Shown: positions 45,682 to 54,044, counted from the stretch's first letter. The stretch: DNA of 64,000 nt from Paenibacillus sp. FSL R5-0623 (GCF_037974265.1 NZ_CP150233.1:496001-560000), one strand, 5' to 3'. A program made the numbers and translations. The notes: generated by a model from the sequence alone, not told the origin.

Positions 45682-46409
45682 CGTTGCTCCCCGGCAAGAT
45701 CAAACCGCTGCTGTGCATCAGCGGTTGCCGCGCGCATGGCGGCCGCGGGCTGGCGCAGCATCCGTCCGTGGCCTACAGCGAGCACGGACGGTTCCAGCTC
45801 CGCCAGGCGCTTCGCGCTGGCCAGAGCCGCTTCGCGGTTCCACGTCGCCAGCGCGGGGAACGGGAAGAGCGGGCGCACGCGGCCGGATACGGCAAGGCCG
45901 CCTTGCAGCTGGTACGCGTCGCCAGCGATGAGCACGCGGCTGCGCGTATCCATGAAAGACATATGCCCCGGCGTATGTCCTGGTGAGGCAATGGCGACCA
46001 GTGACCCAATCTGGTCACCGTCATCCAGCAAGTGGTTTGGCTGGGTACGCACCGCTTTGGGCTTAGGCACCCCGCCGCGTACCGGAGTTTGTGGCTCACC
46101 AGGAAGAAGGGAAGTATCACCCGCCAATAACCGGGCATCCCGTCTGGAGATGAAGACCTCGGCTTGGGGCAGTGCCTCTTTGAGACGATCCAATGCACCA
46201 ATATGGTCGCTATGCGCGTGAGTCAGAATGATCTTGGTAATGGGCTTTCCAAGGGACTGGGCCGTTGCCAAAATCCCCTTAAGACTGACCGGTATTCCGG
46301 CATCAATCAGCGTTAATCCATCTTCCTCTTCAATCAGGTATACGTTCACAGGGAAGAGTCTTGGAAAAAACGTAACTTGAACGACATCAAATTCTCGGGT
46401 AATACGCAT
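45678..46409 (-). CDS. Metallo-beta-lactamase-fold hydrolase
   Basis: A 243-residue MBL-fold protein. The zinc motif THAHSDHIG (H-x-H-x-D-H) is complete, followed by SPGHTPGH, the metal-bridging D in LIAGDAYQL and a final GHG. The group includes lactonases, thioesterases and other hydrolases; the substrate is unknown. First gene of a two-gene operon with tetR. It starts with ATG after AAGGAGGG on the minus strand. High GC content for this window suggests the pair came from another genome or from a region of different composition. Confidence 0.9.
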   Translation of the reverse strand: MRITREFDVVQVTFFPRLFPVNVYLIEEEDGLTLIDAGIPVSLKGILATAQSLGKPITKIILTHAHSDHIGALDRLKEALPQAEVFISRRDARLLAGDTSLLPGEPQTPVRGGVPKPKAVRTQPNHLLDDGDQIGSLVAIASPGHTPGHMSFMDTRSRVLIAGDAYQLQGGLAVSGRVRPLFPFPALATWNREAALASAKRLAELEPSVLAVGHGRMLRQPAAAMRAATADAQQRFDLAGEQR

Positions 46410-46427
46410 CGTTAAACCCTCCTTAAA

Positions 46428-46471
46428 ACTAATGGTATTAGTATCATAACTAATGGCATTAGTTTTAGCAA
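46428..46471 (-). promoter_or_regulatory. Promoter with two TetR operators
   Basis: Two 15-base palindromes, ACTAATGGTATTAGT (46428-46442) and ACTAATGGCATTAGT (46449-46463), are 21 bases apart centre to centre (two helical turns). On the minus strand a -10 TATGAT (46443-46448) lies between them and a -35 TTGCTA (46466-46471) is 17 bases away, so one operator fills the spacer and the other covers the start site. This is a clear autorepression arrangement for the MBL-tetR operon. Confidence 0.85.
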
Positions 46472-46529
46472 TACCTGTTGTTCATTTTATTCAAATAAAA
46501 AAAATTTAAAATAATGATGCACTTTACAA

Positions 46530-46637
46530 AAAAAGCGTTTTCAAATTGAGGATTACCGATTATAATAATCACGTAAGCCCTTTCATATGTCTATCTTATT
46601 GGAGCCCTTCGCGTAGCGAAAGGCTCACTTTTTTGTC
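46530..46637 (+). ncRNA. Candidate short transcript between divergent genes
   Basis: A promoter-like TTTTCA (46538-46543), 17 bases, TATAAT (46561-46566) predicts a start near 46573. An intrinsic terminator follows at once: GAGCC-TTCGC pairs with GCGAA-GGCTC (46602-46626) and is followed by a TTTTTT run. The resulting RNA of about 65 bases has no reading frame. The 14-mer at 46530-46543 (AAAAAGCGTTTTCA) matches the cre consensus at 12 of 14 positions and overlaps the -35. It may be a small RNA or a relic leader. Confidence 0.4.
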
Positions 46638-46749
46638 TTTTTTGGATTAAAATGAATACGGGATGTTCATCCTAGCTTAATTGTGTTGATGAGCTGTAAG
46701 TATTGGTATAACAGGAAAAATCACGTTTGATCTCCATTCGGGATGAAAG

Positions 46750-46787
46750 TTGACAAACATAACTGTTATTCATATAATGACAGTTAT
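46750..46787 (+). promoter_or_regulatory. Promoter and operator of the rrf2-type gene
   Basis: TTGACA (46750-46755), 17 bases, TATAAT (46773-46778) is a consensus sigma-A promoter. The palindrome ATAACTGT (46759-46766) / ACAGTTAT (46780-46787), with TATT and AATG inside, covers the spacer and the -10 box. The adjacent Rrf2-family protein is the natural candidate to bind it. Confidence 0.82.
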
Positions 46788-46839
46788 ACTTACCTTGGGT
46801 TGGAGTTCATCGGTGTTGTAAGCCGGGAAGGAGTAAGTT

Positions 46840-47304
46840 ATGAACAGCGAATTTACCATAGCGGTGCATTGTCTTGTTTTTCTGTCGATGAGAAATGAGT
46901 GTATGGCCAATAGTGAAGATTTGTCCCAGAGTGTGGGTACACACCCGGCCAGAGTCCGTAAGGTACTTAGTGTTCTGCGCAAACATGGTTACCTGACGAC
47001 GAAGGAAGGTGCTCATGGTGGGTACTTGCTTAGCCGTCCAAGTGAAGAGATCAAGCTGGGAGAGTTGTACAGACTGGTAGCTGGTGGTTCACTCGGTCCC
47101 AACTGGTGCTCAGGGGAGTCTGGTTCATCTTGCGTAGTATCTTCCAATATGCAGGATGTGATGGGGAACATATATAACGGAGGCGAAGAGGCGCTCAGCG
47201 CTTATTTTGACCGTATATCCATTCAGGATGTGAAAGAGCGCATAGGTCATGGAGAAGCGATAACCCTGTCGCTGAATGGATTGCCTGCAAAGGAGAAGTC
47301 CTGA
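46840..47304 (+). CDS. Rrf2-family transcriptional regulator (YwnA-like)
   Basis: A 154-residue winged-helix protein. The helix-turn-helix region has NSEDLSQSVGTHPARVRKVL, and GGYLLSRP follows as in all Rrf2 proteins. Cysteines are C11, C21, C90 and C98. Only two lie in the loop where Fe-S members such as IscR or NsrR carry three, so an iron-sulfur cluster is less likely and thiol-based sensing is possible. It probably represses its own promoter. Likely targets include the nitroreductase gene 265 bases downstream. AAGGAG precedes the ATG. Confidence 0.9.
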   Translation: MNSEFTIAVHCLVFLSMRNECMANSEDLSQSVGTHPARVRKVLSVLRKHGYLTTKEGAHGGYLLSRPSEEIKLGELYRLVAGGSLGPNWCSGESGSSCVVSSNMQDVMGNIYNGGEEALSAYFDRISIQDVKERIGHGEAITLSLNGLPAKEKS

Positions 47305-47568
47305 CGGAGTCCACAACGAATGATCCTTCATGACATGGCCTTGGTTTGGTCAGGCATGGTGGACAAGTTATGGCATTGGCGTGTGCTCCGGTGAAAGATC
47401 CATTGATGTTCTCAGGCGATTCCGGGCATAACGTGAACACAGATGGGAAGAGATTATCTGCGCTGATGTTATTTTCGGAAGGCAAATCCTTGGGAGAGTA
47501 GTATTCTTCAAGATCACCTTGCGAAAGTAAAGAAGTATAAACAAACTAGATTCTGGGGAGTGGAACAC

Positions 47569-48195
47569 ATGTCAGGCATTGAAAAAAATGAAACACTTCG
47601 CGTTATTAGCGAACGCCATGCTGTCAAAAAGTACGAAAAAGGTTTTGAATTGCCTGAAGAAGATCTCAATGCGATTCTGACAGCAGCAGCGGAAGCACCA
47701 TCTTCATGGAACCTGCAACACTGGAGATTCCTCGTGATTGAATCCGAAGCAGACAAAGCGAAATTGCTGCCAGTTGCTTACGGTCAAAGTCAGATCGTGG
47801 AAAGTTCTGTTACGATTGCTGTTCTCGGAGACTTGGAAGCAAACCGTAACACCGTAATCTACGATCAAGCTGTTGAAGCAGGCGCACTAACTGCTGAGGT
47901 TCGTGACGCATTGGTTGGACAGATCAACGGTGCATACCAAAGCCCGCAAATCGCTCGCGATGAAGCGATCCGCAATGCATCTTTTGCTTCCCAAAATATT
48001 ATGCTTGCTGCACGCTCCCTGGGTTACGATACATGTCCAATCGGTGGATATAATCCACAAAAACTGATCGAAACATTCAACATTCCTGCACGATTTGTGC
48101 CAACGTTGTTGATTACTGTAGGTAAAGCTGCACAGCCAGCTCGCCCGTCAGGACGTTTACCGTTGTCTGAGGTTGTTGTTAAAGGTTCTTTCTAA
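47569..48195 (+). CDS. Nitroreductase-family FMN oxidoreductase
   Basis: A 208-residue flavoenzyme. The N-terminal R-H-A-V-K-K-Y replaces the usual R-R-S-(V/I)-R-x-(F/Y), and AAEAPSSWNLQHWRFLV and GGYNPQKL are the FMN-binding blocks. Members reduce nitro compounds, quinones or disulfide-like electrophiles with NAD(P)H. GGGGAG lies 8 bases before ATG 47569; a GTG at 47560 is the alternative. The upstream Rrf2 regulator gene suggests redox or electrophile control, by inference. Confidence 0.9.
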   Translation: MSGIEKNETLRVISERHAVKKYEKGFELPEEDLNAILTAAAEAPSSWNLQHWRFLVIESEADKAKLLPVAYGQSQIVESSVTIAVLGDLEANRNTVIYDQAVEAGALTAEVRDALVGQINGAYQSPQIARDEAIRNASFASQNIMLAARSLGYDTCPIGGYNPQKLIETFNIPARFVPTLLITVGKAAQPARPSGRLPLSEVVVKGSF

Positions 48196-48260
48196 GTTAG
48201 AAAGTTAAATCTGATGATTGCATCAGTGATATAGGTATAAATAACGGTATAATACAAACG

Positions 48261-48297
48261 GCCGCACTTTCCTGTTGAGGGAAGGTGCGGCTGTTTG
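48261..48297. terminator. Terminator between nitroreductase and SLH genes
   Basis: GCCGCACTTTCC (48261-48272) pairs with GGGAAGGTGCGGC (48279-48291) with a bulge, followed by TGTTT. It lies between two convergent genes. Confidence 0.65.
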
Positions 48298-48322
48298 GCA
48301 TACTGCTTCCACCAAGGAAATA

Positions 48323-49006
48323 TTACTTCTCAGGTGTTTCCGGGATTTGTGGTGCATGGAACGATTGCATGTACTCAATTGCGTTATACATCATCACTGC
48401 TGCTTCGGCACGAGTAATCGTTTGTTTGGGATTGAAGTTGCCGTCGGCATCCAGTTCATTGATTTTGAGAACGAGTGAACGCTGAATGGCACCTTGATAC
48501 TCTGGCGTAAGTTCCTGTTCATCGGTAATGTCCACAGGTTTGATATTAATCATTGGCAGACCGCCTTTGGCCTCGATGCCTTGCATCAGGAACAGTGTGA
48601 ATTGTTCACGAGTAAGCGGTTTGGACGGATCGATATCCTGTGACATCTGAATGCCATTATATTGTGCACGGATAAATGCATCACTGTACCATACGCCATC
48701 TTTTACATGAGAGAAGTGGTCACTTGGCAGCGGCTGTTTGATAAAACGAATCGTGTCCAGGTTCAGATTCAGTCCGTCCGCAATCAGTTGAATGCCCTGA
48801 GCGGTATTTAACTCCAGTTCGGGTTTGAACAAGCTGTCGCTCACGCCTTTGATGAATCCATCCTGATGGAGAGATTCGATTTTGTCTGCTCCTGCGGTAC
48901 CTTGAATATCCTTGAATTGGGCTTGCGCAGCGTTGACCGGGCCTGCACTCAGAGACAGCGTGAGCAGAGCTCCCGCAGTTAATGTAGCAATTATATTTTT
49001 TTTCAT
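48323..49006 (-). CDS. Secreted S-layer-homology (SLH) domain protein
   Basis: A 227-residue exported protein: signal peptide 1-27 (cleavage after V-N-A-A), then three SLH modules, beginning at FKDIQGTAGADKIE, FSHVKDGVWYSDAF and VDITDEQELTPEYQGAI. The last contains ITRAEAAVMMYNAIEY, the classic SLH end motif. SLH trimers bind pyruvylated secondary cell-wall polymers. No other domain is present, so it may be a small cell-wall anchor protein. The start has an ATG with AGGCGAACC-like spacing on the minus strand. Confidence 0.9.
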   Translation of the reverse strand: MKKNIIATLTAGALLTLSLSAGPVNAAQAQFKDIQGTAGADKIESLHQDGFIKGVSDSLFKPELELNTAQGIQLIADGLNLNLDTIRFIKQPLPSDHFSHVKDGVWYSDAFIRAQYNGIQMSQDIDPSKPLTREQFTLFLMQGIEAKGGLPMINIKPVDITDEQELTPEYQGAIQRSLVLKINELDADGNFNPKQTITRAEAAVMMYNAIEYMQSFHAPQIPETPEK

Positions 49007-49151
49007 GATAGGTTCGCCTCACTTTTCCAGGGATGATCCCTTTATATAAAAGTTATTTGCCCCTATAGACGACCCTTCTGTTTAAAAGGTTGCTGGAATT
49101 TTCCAACTGAATTCATAATCATTCAGAAAGGGCTAAGTGAAGGCACTACCT

Positions 49152-50063
49152 CTAACCTTTGGATTTATTTCGATAATCCGTGGGTGAACGTCCCATCATT
49201 TTGCTGAACAGACGGGAGAAATAGTACGGGTCCTTGAATCCAAGCTCCGAACTGATCTGCTTCACGGTCCAATCGGTAAAATCCAGATAGCGGCAGGAAT
49301 GCTGAATCTTAAGCCGCAGGAAATAATCGATGGGCGAATGCCCTGTAGCTTGCTTGAATAACTGAGAGTAATGAGGGACAGACAGCCGCGCGTGAGCCGC
49401 CAGTTCCTTGAGGGTGATTCCATTCTCCAGGTGCTCCAGCATATATTGAACGGATTGTTCAGCTGCCCGTTTGCTACTAATGACCCCGCCATCTGTTCCT
49501 GTCGTCTCTGGTCCATAAGCGAGCATACCAAGCATATAACCGATAATCTGGGAGGCATACGTCATCGTCTGCATGGAGTAACCCGTCTCTAACGCGCCGT
49601 AACATTCATGGAACAACTCAAGCCATTTTTGAGCCTTGGCCGGGGGCATGGTAGTAATATGATGAGTTAACAAGGGTTCTATGTAGGATAAAGCGTGTTC
49701 CCCGCGCAGATGAATCCAGAAGATGCTCCATGGTTCAGCTGCGTTGGCACCATACACATGAGGGACATGTGCAGGTAATATAACGAGGTTTCCCGGGCTG
49801 ACATCATATGTCTTGCTCCCATCCATCGTATACCAGCCTGTGCCTTGGACACAGTACATCAGAATGTGTGATTCACAACCATTGGGACGGTCACGGTAAT
49901 GATGCTCCGCTTCGTGAAAGTAACCGATATCGGTAACGTATAATCCGGACGTGACCGGATAAGCTGCGGTTTCTTGCAGCAGTGAGTCTGGAAGCACAAT
50001 GAGTTTTTGCATACGAAATCCGTCAGATTTACGCTGTAGGGGTGGTCTGTTGTTAGGTCTCAT
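49152..50063 (-). CDS. AraC-family regulator with cupin sensor domain
   Basis: About 304 residues. The N-terminal cupin domain has the string GNLVILPAHVPHVYGA. The C-terminal two-helix-turn-helix AraC domain has ITLKELAAHARLSVPHYSQL and GFKDPYYFSRLFSKMMGRSP. Such proteins sense sugars. The start is uncertain: TTG 50099, ATG 50063 and ATG 50012 are in frame and none has a good ribosome site; the cupin part begins near the last one. It is divergent from the lactonase gene. Sugar binding and target genes are not known, though the neighbouring lactonase is a candidate. Confidence 0.85.
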   Translation of the reverse strand: MRPNNRPPLQRKSDGFRMQKLIVLPDSLLQETAAYPVTSGLYVTDIGYFHEAEHHYRDRPNGCESHILMYCVQGTGWYTMDGSKTYDVSPGNLVILPAHVPHVYGANAAEPWSIFWIHLRGEHALSYIEPLLTHHITTMPPAKAQKWLELFHECYGALETGYSMQTMTYASQIIGYMLGMLAYGPETTGTDGGVISSKRAAEQSVQYMLEHLENGITLKELAAHARLSVPHYSQLFKQATGHSPIDYFLRLKIQHSCRYLDFTDWTVKQISSELGFKDPYYFSRLFSKMMGRSPTDYRNKSKG

Positions 50064-50108
50064 ACTTTGTATTATGGTGAGAGGGGATAAGGGAGTCAAT
50101 GCCAGATA

Positions 50109-50122
50109 TGAGAGCGCTCACC
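50109..50122. promoter_or_regulatory. Possible cre-like site between araC and lactonase genes
   Basis: TGAGAGCGCTCACC matches the CcpA consensus TGWAANCGNTNWCA at 12 of 14 positions and is an 8-base palindrome at its centre (GAGCGCTC). It is weak but lies in the divergent promoter region. Confidence 0.35.
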
Positions 50123-50248
50123 GGGGGTTGTTCTCAATATAGAAAGCCACGTTACAGGAAGTGAAGCAGTTGCCCGTGAATTGGGTAAGTACATACCAGT
50201 GGGAAGAATCAGAACAGTGAATATACAGGAAAAGGGAGAGATTTAGAT

Positions 50249-51304
50249 ATGGAACCAGTCAAAACACAGGAAACGCTTTTCTATACAGGTACGTATGCTT
50301 CAGCGGATGAACCCGGAATATTCCTATGTGCGTTGAATGCAGATACAGGAGAGATGCGAATCGTCAATCACATGGATGGTGTGGATAATCCGTCTTATCT
50401 GGCGCTAAGCCCGGATGGAAACTGTCTGTATGTGGCGAGTGAGACGGACGAGGGAGAGGTGTTGGTCTATCGGAGAGATGCGGCAACGAGTGAGCTGCAC
50501 CTGATGGATCGAAAACAGACTAGAGGGGCTTCTCCATGTTATGTGTCTGTCTCCACGGATGGTCAGTGGGTGTTCTCATCCAACTATAGCAGCGGCAGTG
50601 TCAATGTATTCCCGGTTGGCGATCAGGGGACGCTTGGTGAGATGAGTGCATGGGTGGAGCACACGGGAAGTGGAATCAACGAAGAACGCCAAGAAGGGCC
50701 GCATGCACACTCCATTCAACCCGATCCGTCCGGGCAGTATGCTGTCGTATGTGACCTCGGTCTAGATCAGATCATTGTGTATCGGTTGGAAGAGGGACGT
50801 CTGGTTACCCATCGTGAGATGGATCAGCCACCAGGCGCAGGGCCAAGGCATCTTGTGTTTCATCCTAACTCGAAGTGGGCATATGTGATCAACGAATTGG
50901 ACAACACGGTTACGGCATTCCTGTACGATGAGCGTAGAGGGGAGTTCACTACGGTGCAGCACATCTCGACACTTCCAGAAGGGCATAAAGGAGAGGGGAC
51001 GGCTGCAGACATCCGTGTATCTCCTTGTGGACGTTTCCTGTATGCATCCAATCGGGGAGATGACAGCATCGTGCTCTATCATATTGACCAGGAAAGCGGT
51101 AAGTTGGAAGCCGTAGAGTGGACGTCCACAATTGGGCAGACACCGCGTAACTTTAATATTTTGCCAGGTGGGATTCTGGTTGTGGCGAATCAGGACAGCA
51201 ATAACCTCGTAGGTTTCCAGATCAGTGAAGAAGACGGACGTCTGACGCATAACGGGTTCAAGCTGGAACTGCCTCGTCCGGTATGCATTGCGCCTGTGGT
51301 ATAA
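50249..51304 (+). CDS. Lactonase-family seven-bladed beta-propeller protein
   Basis: A 351-residue cytoplasmic protein of the 6-phosphogluconolactonase (YbhE/YkgB) propeller family. Repeated blade motifs A-L-S-P-D-G-x-x-L-Y-V-A, SVSTDGQWVFSSNYSSG, FHPNSKWAYVINEL and RVSPCGRFLYASNRG, plus GPHAHSIQPDPSG, are characteristic. Such proteins open 6-phosphogluconolactone or other lactones; sequence alone cannot separate them. AAAAGGGAGAG precedes the ATG. A terminator follows. Confidence 0.9.
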   Translation: MEPVKTQETLFYTGTYASADEPGIFLCALNADTGEMRIVNHMDGVDNPSYLALSPDGNCLYVASETDEGEVLVYRRDAATSELHLMDRKQTRGASPCYVSVSTDGQWVFSSNYSSGSVNVFPVGDQGTLGEMSAWVEHTGSGINEERQEGPHAHSIQPDPSGQYAVVCDLGLDQIIVYRLEEGRLVTHREMDQPPGAGPRHLVFHPNSKWAYVINELDNTVTAFLYDERRGEFTTVQHISTLPEGHKGEGTAADIRVSPCGRFLYASNRGDDSIVLYHIDQESGKLEAVEWTSTIGQTPRNFNILPGGILVVANQDSNNLVGFQISEEDGRLTHNGFKLELPRPVCIAPVV

Positions 51305-51315
51305 AAGTGGTCTAT

Positions 51316-51359
51316 AAGCTGTGAAATCATGGAGAAACACATGGTTTTACAGCTTTTTT
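51316..51359 (+). terminator. Intrinsic terminator of the lactonase gene
   Basis: AAGCTGT-AAA pairs with TTT-ACAGCTT across a loop containing CAT/ATG, followed by T. Confidence 0.8.
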
Positions 51360-51405
51360 CGTGTTTTCATGTGATATAAATGAGTCTTTTATCCTTTTTA
51401 GCAAG

Positions 51406-51457
51406 TTGACATGAGGGGAAGTAAACCGTTATCATATTAACTGATCGAACAATCAAA
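51406..51457 (+). promoter_or_regulatory. Promoter and operator of the second tetR gene
   Basis: TTGACA (51406-51411) and TATCAT (51430-51435) are 18 bases apart. The 18-mer ACTGATCGAACAATCAAA (51440-51457) follows at the expected start site. Its reverse complement recurs with two mismatches at 52132-52149, upstream of the next gene, so both are likely sites for the TetR protein encoded between them. Confidence 0.72.
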
Positions 51458-51498
51458 ATAAAAAATAACCAATCAATTCCGTGAAGGTAGATGAAAAG

Positions 51499-52098
51499 AT
51501 GAAAAACAAGCAGTATTTAATAGCTGATGCCCGCAAAGAACAAATCATTCATGCTGCGATTGAGGTTCTCACAGAGATTGGATATTTTAGCACCAGCCTA
51601 TCCAAAATAGCAAGAAAGGCTAATACGAGTACGGGACTCATTTCGTATCATTTTTCTGGCAAGGAAGATTTGATGAACAATACGTTGCTCTATTTAGTTG
51701 AACAAGAGAAAGTTTTTATGATGGAGAGAATAGAAAAAAAATCATCCAATCTAGAAAAATTGATGGCCTATATAGAAGCGGGAATCACCTATCGCGCTAT
51801 TAAACGTGAGAACACTACGGCATTATTGGAGATTGTTTTTAATGTCCGCACACCAGATAATGTTCCTTATTTTCGATTAGAAATCAATCCTGAAGATGAA
51901 ATGATCGTCCTTTTAGAAAAGATTCTTCATGAAGGTCAACAATCGAAAGAATTTCAAGATTTTGATCCCAAAGTCATTGCCATGATGATCAGAGGAACTG
52001 TATCACTATCGATGTCACTGCCTCAAAACGAGAGTATAATGAGTTTTAAAGATTACACAGAAAAGGTGACAAAGAACGTTTTAAAAATGATTCAATAA
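51499..52098 (+). CDS. TetR-family regulator in an AT-rich cluster
   Basis: About 199 residues. The helix-turn-helix is TSLSKIARKANTSTGLISYH, and the C-terminal part is a TetR_C ligand domain I cannot place. Codons are markedly AT-rich compared with neighbours. ATG 51499 is preferred (AAGG about 10 bases upstream); a GTG at 51481 extends it by six residues. A matched pair of 18-base sites before this gene and before the next suggests that it represses itself and the two genes downstream. Confidence 0.88.
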   Translation: MKNKQYLIADARKEQIIHAAIEVLTEIGYFSTSLSKIARKANTSTGLISYHFSGKEDLMNNTLLYLVEQEKVFMMERIEKKSSNLEKLMAYIEAGITYRAIKRENTTALLEIVFNVRTPDNVPYFRLEINPEDEMIVLLEKILHEGQQSKEFQDFDPKVIAMMIRGTVSLSMSLPQNESIMSFKDYTEKVTKNVLKMIQ

Positions 52099-52131
52099 CA
52101 CTAAGAGATTGATAATTTTTTTTAGTAAAAA

Positions 52132-52149
52132 TTTGATTGGTTGATCAGT
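52132..52149. promoter_or_regulatory. Second TetR operator candidate
   Basis: TTTGATTGGTTGATCAGT matches the reverse complement of 51440-51457 at 16 of 18 bases. It lies 49 bases before the start codon of the next gene, within its promoter region. Confidence 0.65.
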
Positions 52150-52197
52150 ATTTAAAATGGGTATTCAGTATAAATACAAAGGAGGTTTGTTCATCTT

Positions 52198-52860
52198 ATG
52201 TTTCATTTCATTCATCAACGTAAACTTCGTAAGAAATTGGCAAAAGTGAAAGCAGGTGATGGTCATCTTTTGAAAAAGTACCGGCTTTGGAGTATATTTA
52301 CGCACTCCTTATTTCACATCGAAGTAACGAATCATAGTAGTGGGAACACCACATCATATGCCATAAAATCTAAATATTTTACAGAAGAGCCCCGTGTTGA
52401 TTTATATCGCAAAAATAGACATATTGCCTTTTCTAAGCTTCCTGCAGCTTTTCCAGTCGAGAATGGCGTCATCGAAATTAAAAACAATTCAACCGGGATT
52501 AATGGCATTCATTATATTGGAGCTGGCGAAGATACCTTTACCGTATCTCCGGATAGACGTTCCATACGAGGTTTTCGAATGTGGGTGCATCGACGATTTC
52601 CTACCCTGAGCGCATTCATCGGTATGATCGCGATTATAATCTTGTTAATCTCCATCGTTTTAAGCATCTTCCAATTCGTGGAGTCCATCTCTGCTATTCC
52701 ATGGGTTTCAGAAAATGTAGGTGCATTTGAATCGCCGATCCAACTTTCCTTTTGGACGTATTTTGCAATTGGTATTGCCGCAGCAATTGCAGGAACAGAA
52801 CGGGTTCTAATGCTCAAAAACCATTGGTTAATTGATATGGAAAGCACACAGGATTATTAA
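52198..52860 (+). CDS. Hypothetical membrane protein
   Basis: A 220-residue protein. A basic soluble N-terminal domain (about 1-135) is followed by two membrane segments (about 140-163 and 190-206) and a short tail. I do not recognise the family. The N-terminal part is rich in aromatic and basic residues (KKYRLWSIFTHSLFHIEV). AAAGGAGG precedes the ATG. It lies downstream of a TetR operator candidate and overlaps the start region of the TraB-like gene, so the two are probably one transcript. AT-rich codon use matches the neighbouring tetR and TraB genes. Confidence 0.75.
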   Translation: MFHFIHQRKLRKKLAKVKAGDGHLLKKYRLWSIFTHSLFHIEVTNHSSGNTTSYAIKSKYFTEEPRVDLYRKNRHIAFSKLPAAFPVENGVIEIKNNSTGINGIHYIGAGEDTFTVSPDRRSIRGFRMWVHRRFPTLSAFIGMIAIIILLISIVLSIFQFVESISAIPWVSENVGAFESPIQLSFWTYFAIGIAAAIAGTERVLMLKNHWLIDMESTQDY

Positions 52861-52888
52861 TGAAGATGAAGAAAGGATGAACGTTGCG

Positions 52889-53851
52889 ATGATGAAACGA
52901 CTCATGGCAATATACTTGTTGATCGTAGTACTTGTAATAGCAGGTTGTTCAAGCCCCAATCATAAACTGATCCAGAGTGAAGAGGCTAAGGGACAAGATT
53001 ACGAACAGCAAACAAGTGAAACCGCTCTTAATTATGAGGGAGATGGAGGATTTCTGTGGAAGGTGCTTCACGGCAAAACGACCATGTATGTGTATGGAAC
53101 GATTCATTTGGGCCATCAAGATTTTTATCCGCTTGCTTCGGGAATTGAAGAAGCTTATGAGGACGCAGATGTTATTCTTCCAGAGATCAATATGTTTAAA
53201 GTGGATGTGAATGAAGAAAAAATAAAGGAGATGGCTTTATTTGAGGATGATACCACGCTGGATGACGTGTTATCGGAGGCGTCTTATGCCAAGCTTTCAG
53301 AAATATTTAAAGGGCATGAAATGGCTTTAGCGGATTATAATCACTTCCAGCCTTGGTTTTTAGGAACATTATTAAACCAAATTAGTAATGAAGAAAGTGA
53401 ACTAGCGCCGGAGTATGGGGTTGATTTATATTTTCTTCAACGTGCGTTAGAAGACAATAAAGAAATTGTTGAGTTAGAAACCGTTGAGATGCAATATGAA
53501 GTGCAAGCTGGTTTTAGTATGGAAACTCAAGTACAAATGTTAGAGGGTTCGATAGCAGATCATGAGGAGACAGCGAGTTTTTTAAACCAGCTGGGATATA
53601 ATTGGGCTCATGGGAATGAAGATGCGTTTAAGAATCAGTTAACTGAAGGTTTTGAAGATATTGATGAAAAGTATCAACAGGCAATCAATGATGCACGGAA
53701 TGTTCATATGGCTAATAAGCTCGATGAAATTTTACAAACGGATGATGGACAGACTTATTTTGTCTTCATCGGTGCTGCTCATGTGTTAATTGAACCCAGT
53801 GTTCCAGGTGAGCTTGAGAAAAAGGGATATGAAATGGAGCGGATCTATTAA
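52889..53851 (+). CDS. TraB/GumN-family lipoprotein
   Basis: About 320 residues. A lipoprotein signal (VLVIAGC, C20 lipidated) leads into the TraB/GumN domain: MYVYGTIHLGHQDFYPL with the conserved G-T-x-H, E in VILPEIN, and the C-terminal VFIGAAHVLIEPSVPGELEKKGY, which corresponds to the G-A-x-H block. The fold resembles Tiki-type metalloproteases, and GTIH and GAAH would supply metal ligands; activity is not proven for bacterial members. The start is ambiguous: ATG 52889 or 52892, AAAGGA 11 bases upstream, is preferred over a frame from 52832. It is the last gene of the AT-rich cluster. Confidence 0.85.
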   Translation: MMKRLMAIYLLIVVLVIAGCSSPNHKLIQSEEAKGQDYEQQTSETALNYEGDGGFLWKVLHGKTTMYVYGTIHLGHQDFYPLASGIEEAYEDADVILPEINMFKVDVNEEKIKEMALFEDDTTLDDVLSEASYAKLSEIFKGHEMALADYNHFQPWFLGTLLNQISNEESELAPEYGVDLYFLQRALEDNKEIVELETVEMQYEVQAGFSMETQVQMLEGSIADHEETASFLNQLGYNWAHGNEDAFKNQLTEGFEDIDEKYQQAINDARNVHMANKLDEILQTDDGQTYFVFIGAAHVLIEPSVPGELEKKGYEMERIY

Positions 53852-53931
53852 CCCATCCCCTTGTTGCGAAAAGATCATGATATAGTGCTTAAATGGGGAT
53901 TCGTTATTACACATGAAGAAGATATTATATA

Positions 53932-53961
53932 AGCCGAAGGAGAAATCCGTTGGCTTTTTTC
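53932..53961 (+). terminator. Intrinsic terminator of the AT-rich cluster
   Basis: AAGCC pairs with GGCTT, with GGA/TCC in the inner stem around GAAA, and TTTTTT follows. Confidence 0.7.
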
Positions 53962-54030
53962 ATGTACGACCACCCAATTACTAAATTAGACCTATAGATG
54001 GAATTATATGTTTAATTTAAAATAAATATA

Positions 54031-54044
54031 TTAAAGCGCTTACA
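54031..54044. promoter_or_regulatory. CcpA (cre) site upstream of the rhamnogalacturonan lyase gene
   Basis: TTAAAGCGCTTACA matches TGWAANCGNTNWCA at every fixed position except the second. It lies 60 bases before the start codon, the expected place for catabolite repression of a plant-polysaccharide enzyme. Confidence 0.7.
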
